Positions 61,292-64,000 of a stretch of 64,000 nt of DNA are shown piece after piece. Each line of letters begins with the position of its first letter. Position 1 is the first letter of the stretch. Below the pieces are notes generated by a model. That model was not told the origin of the DNA, did not search any database, and saw only the letters and a list, made by a program, of their open reading frames with translations. A program made the position numbers and the translations under genes. Origin of the DNA: UBA6911 sp964481255 (GTDB lineage Bacteria > Acidobacteriota > UBA6911); the NCBI GenBank assembly GCA_964481255.1, contig CAYZTZ010000005.1, forward strand, positions 1 to 64,000, in the 5' to 3' direction.

Positions 61292-63130
61292 ATGCGACGT
61301 TTTAAAACGGCGTTAATCTGTTTATGTGCTCTGGTGATCGCGTTGGCCGCAAGCGTGGTGATCCAGGGAAATATAAAGAACACCATGACAAGCGAAAAAG
61401 TAACAGTGCTGAACCCTAGAGGCATACCTCCTCCAATAGAAATGATACCCATGGCCCCCCGGCTCGATACCCTGGAGGGCAAAACAATATACGTCGCAGG
61501 TATAAATTTCCAACCGTTGCATCAAGGCATGATAGAAATCCACAGAATACTCACCGAAAAATATCCCAAAACCACATTTATACTCAAGGTCAAAAAAGGC
61601 TCTTACTTAGTTAATGACCAGGAGCTGTGGGATGAAATCAAAGAAAAAGGCGACGCAGCGATAGTCGGCATCGGGCAACTGGATACCAATGCGCCGGCGA
61701 CCGTCATCTTCTCCTCCATACTGGAAAAAATGGGGATACCCACGGCGCCTGTTGTCACCGCGGGGTTTCCGAATCTCACGAGAAGCTTCGCCTACAAGAA
61801 GGGAATGCCTGAACTGCGATTGACTTTTATTCCCCATCCTTTCACGGCCAGGCCAGTCGAAGTACAACGGGAATATATAAGGGGTAAAGATCCGATAAGC
61901 GGCAAACCAATCATTGAACAAATCGTTGAGGCCCTTACCAAACCGCTGACTGATAAAGAACGAAAGACAGGTACCATAGAAAGACCGATACAAAGAGTGC
62001 TGGGACCTGATACTCCCGAGAAACTGGCCAAGCTCTTTCTTGAAAAAGGATGGACCGATGGTCTTCCGATAATTCTTCCTACGGAAGAAAGAGTCGCCGA
62101 AATGCTCAAGGGAACAGGCCACAAGCCGGATGAGGTCATCGGCACGATGCAGCCCACTCCTCCTAACGAGGCATGGGAAGGCTCTCTAAGGCAACTTGGC
62201 AGTAGTCAGGCGAAAGGAGGACCTGAATTACCGGTAACTATGCAGCCCTCCCCTCCCTATGAGTCCTGGGAATATACTGTAAAGCACGTCGCTATCAATG
62301 CCGTGATGGCGGGAGCCGGTAAAGAGCATTTCCCTGTAATACTTGCTATAGCATCCACAGGAGTAACCTCATTATTCAGTTCCTGTTCCTCTTTCGCCAG
62401 AATGGTTGTCGCCAACGGGCCAATTCGCAAAGAGATAAACATGAATTCCGGACTGGCCGCGTTGGGCCCCTTCAATCATGCCAATTCCGTCATCGGCAGG
62501 GCGTGGACGTTGATATCCAAGAATCTGGGAGGCTCGATACCGGGCGAAACATATCTGGGGGATCTGGGCAATGCCCTCAACTACAACAATTTGTGTTTTG
62601 CGGAGAATGAAGAGTCTCTGCCTAAAGGATGGAATCCTCTGCATGTGCAAAAGGGCTATAAAGCAAAAGAAAGCGTAGTTAGCATATTCAGCGGATGGAG
62701 CTTGATTAATTATGGTGCTTTTAAGCCGTACCCGATTCACGAGGTCATCAGGAAATTGTTGATAAGCTTTGAAACCAGCGGCCCCGGCAGTTGCAGGCCG
62801 ACTCTGTTATTAAGCCCGGTAACGGCCGAAGATCTTAGGAATGAAGGCTTCGAAAGCAAGGAGAAGTTGAGCCATTGGCTCAAGGAAAACACCTATATGA
62901 GCCTCTGGAACTATTGGGCAACGAGGCCTGAGGACCTGGCGTCTGCAAAAGCAGGGCGCGAGCCATTCGCGTCTATGCTGAAGCAGCCTCCCGGGGCGGA
63001 CTCACCACAAAAGGCTATGATGCCCTTCACCCAGGCTGAGATTCTGGTTGTGGGTGGGGGAACCGAGGTCTCCTGGCAGGCCGGAGATTTCGGGTACGTG
63101 GTATCAGCATCAGTGGATAAGTGGAGGTAG
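61292..63130 (+). CDS. UGSC-family-like two-domain protein without the UGSC motif, exported
   Basis: 612 residues from ATG 61292 (AAAGGAGGG upstream). The N-terminal hydrophobic stretch (TALICLCALVIALAASVVIQ) is a signal or anchor. Residues about 35-180 resemble the UGSC domain (VLNPRGIPPPIEM, APVVTAGFPN), but where that family has (Sec/Cys)-Gly-Ser-Cys this protein has GIGQLDTN at 126-133, with no Cys. The second domain (about 255-560) has GWTDGLPIILPTEERVAEML, VKHVAINAVMAGAGKEHFPV, VVANGPIRKEINMNSGLAAL and GPFNHANSVIGRAWTLISKN, as in long UGSC proteins. Function unknown. Confidence 0.75.
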   Translation: MRRFKTALICLCALVIALAASVVIQGNIKNTMTSEKVTVLNPRGIPPPIEMIPMAPRLDTLEGKTIYVAGINFQPLHQGMIEIHRILTEKYPKTTFILKVKKGSYLVNDQELWDEIKEKGDAAIVGIGQLDTNAPATVIFSSILEKMGIPTAPVVTAGFPNLTRSFAYKKGMPELRLTFIPHPFTARPVEVQREYIRGKDPISGKPIIEQIVEALTKPLTDKERKTGTIERPIQRVLGPDTPEKLAKLFLEKGWTDGLPIILPTEERVAEMLKGTGHKPDEVIGTMQPTPPNEAWEGSLRQLGSSQAKGGPELPVTMQPSPPYESWEYTVKHVAINAVMAGAGKEHFPVILAIASTGVTSLFSSCSSFARMVVANGPIRKEINMNSGLAALGPFNHANSVIGRAWTLISKNLGGSIPGETYLGDLGNALNYNNLCFAENEESLPKGWNPLHVQKGYKAKESVVSIFSGWSLINYGAFKPYPIHEVIRKLLISFETSGPGSCRPTLLLSPVTAEDLRNEGFESKEKLSHWLKENTYMSLWNYWATRPEDLASAKAGREPFASMLKQPPGADSPQKAMMPFTQAEILVVGGGTEVSWQAGDFGYVVSASVDKWR

Positions 63131-63352
63131 AACAGCCGGGAGAGATTGATATGGCAATGATGGGCCTGTCTTCCCGCCACCAACCGGCCAGAAACCTCGA
63201 TAGATTATGGTGTTCCTATTCGGGCACGCAGCCGGAAACGGCCGATACAGACAAAGCCACACCTAAAGACCTATCGTGGCCTCCCCTGCTCGGCGGGTCA
63301 AGATGGCAGCGTGTATTAGCTGGGAAGTCGGACACGAAGAAAGGAGAAGCTG
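63131..63352. other. Spacer between the UGSC-like gene and the amidohydrolase gene
   Basis: A plus-strand frame from ATG 63151 (MAMMGLSSRHQPARNLDRLW) runs 70 residues and overlaps the next start. No family is recognised and the coding signal is weak, so it is not called as a gene. Confidence 0.4.
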
Positions 63353-64000
63353 ATGTCTGAAGAAAAGAAAATAACGGCAATAACCAACGGCTTATTAATC
63401 GATGGTACGGGCGCCGACCCTGTTAAGAACGCGACAGTCCTTATCGAGGGATCGATAATCAAGAAAGTGGGAAAGCGTCAAGATATTCCCAGGGGTGCGA
63501 CAGTCCTGGATGTTTCCGGGAAGACGGTGATGCCGGGGCTGATAAACGCGCATATGCACCTGGCGGGAGGCAGTTCCGGGATCGGACCGTCTCCGTACCG
63601 CCCCAGAGAAGTCGCAATGTTCAAAGCGGCGGATGATGCCAAGAATATGCTGGCCTCGGGATACACGACCGTGAAGGACTGCGCCGGGAGAAACGCCCCT
63701 TTCCTGAAGCAGGCCGTCAAAGAGGGCGTCCTGACAGGGCTTCCTCGCATCGTGGCTGCCTGTTGTGTATTGAGCCAGACAGGTGGTCCGCAGGATCAAG
63801 CATCCAAAGCTGGGAAATCTCGGGATGCACGGGAGAATGATGAAGCAGAGTTTCTCATTTGTGATGGCGTGGACGAGTGTATTAAGGCGGCTCGCTACTC
63901 TCTGCGGTTGGGTGCGGACTTCATTAAGGTCTTTGCCAGCATGAGTTTCTGGAATGCGGATCACGATTCTCCAAGCGGTGTCACATTCAGTATGGATGAG
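63353..64000 (+). CDS. Amidohydrolase (imidazolonepropionase/prolidase-like), 5' part only
   Basis: 216 residues are visible before the window ends. ATG 63353 has AAGGAG upstream. Typical start: AITNGLLIDGTGADPVKNAT, VLIEGSIIKKVGKRQDIPRG, then VLDVSGKTVMPGLINAHMHL, with the HxH metal motif (HMH) and a Gly-rich loop. GYTTVKDCAGRNAPFLKQAV follows, and GADFIKVFASMSFW contains the likely bridging Lys. The family uses one or two metals to hydrolyse amide or cyclic amide bonds. It is last of the visible rightward set; its substrate is unknown. Confidence 0.88.
   Translation, partial: MSEEKKITAITNGLLIDGTGADPVKNATVLIEGSIIKKVGKRQDIPRGATVLDVSGKTVMPGLINAHMHLAGGSSGIGPSPYRPREVAMFKAADDAKNMLASGYTTVKDCAGRNAPFLKQAVKEGVLTGLPRIVAACCVLSQTGGPQDQASKAGKSRDARENDEAEFLICDGVDECIKAARYSLRLGADFIKVFASMSFWNADHDSPSGVTFSMDE

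Noticed and set aside
63121..63360. 79-codon frame between the UGSC-like and amidohydrolase genes
   Set aside because: No recognisable family, and it overlaps the well-supported amidohydrolase start.
1..64000. CRISPR arrays, tRNA or rRNA genes
   Set aside because: No regularly spaced repeats, no cloverleaf with a GGTTCGAATCC-type T arm, and no rRNA-like conserved stretches were recognised by eye on either strand.

Overview
The window looks like part of a scaffolded draft genome, probably metagenome-assembled: two runs of exactly ten N (1085-1094 and 3748-3757) mark scaffold joins. By eye the backbone is GC-rich. The style of the protein kinase, the PEGA/TPR and coiled-coil membrane proteins, the Hfq-type LSm protein and the long intergenic spacers suggest a Gram-negative, Acidobacteriota-like bacterium (perhaps Aminicenantia-like). 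Glycyl radical enzymes and an aldehyde ferredoxin oxidoreductase point to an anaerobe. The taxonomic placement is inference only.

Layout. 0-5.5 kb is a zone of broken genes: a frameshifted Ser/Thr kinase, a truncated sulfate/molybdate transporter, an ABC exporter collapsed by an internal deletion, and a gap-interrupted ArsR regulator. It also holds two intact secreted proteins, one of them lying between two ~120-bp direct repeats. 5.5-23.5 kb is housekeeping: hfq-pdxA, tmk-holB, yggS-yggU, a PP2C phosphatase, two large membrane proteins, a hydantoinase-like amidohydrolase, purB, an MBL hydrolase, an M16 peptidase, rlmN, a YfiH/PgeF protein and acpS. 23.5-30.6 kb carries a HEAT-repeat protein and then an apparent osmoadaptation cluster: an MscS channel, two glycosyltransferases of the glucosylglycerate type, a second MscS-like membrane protein and a phosphoglycerate-glycoside phosphatase. 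30.7-38.6 kb holds a NarX/NarL-type two-component system, then mtaB, purE, purD and galU on the minus strand and serS on the plus strand.

From 38.9 kb to the right end the character changes to an accessory catabolic region that is visibly less GC-rich from about 45.9 kb. It opens with a glycyl radical enzyme and its radical-SAM activase, some secreted or truncated NTF2/SMP-30-like genes and an alpha/beta hydrolase. Then come two divergent gene sets. The leftward set has four CaiB/BaiF CoA-transferases, a double-hotdog MaoC-like hydratase and an aldehyde ferredoxin oxidoreductase. The rightward set has two tandem dihydrodipicolinate-synthase-family lyases, a second glycyl radical enzyme, its activase, a DUF6282 remnant, a UGSC-family protein and an amidohydrolase that runs off the end.

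This divergent block is the best candidate for an undescribed system: probably anaerobic conversion of an organic acid or aromatic/alicyclic compound through radical chemistry, CoA transfer, hydration, C-C cleavage and aldehyde oxidation. Several members lack hallmark residues: Gly to Ser at the glycyl radical site of the second radical enzyme, a Cys to His cluster ligand in the oxidoreductase, no Cys motif in the UGSC protein, non-Asp residues in two of the four CoA-transferases, and Tyr to Trp in one lyase. No regulator or transporter was recognised in the block.
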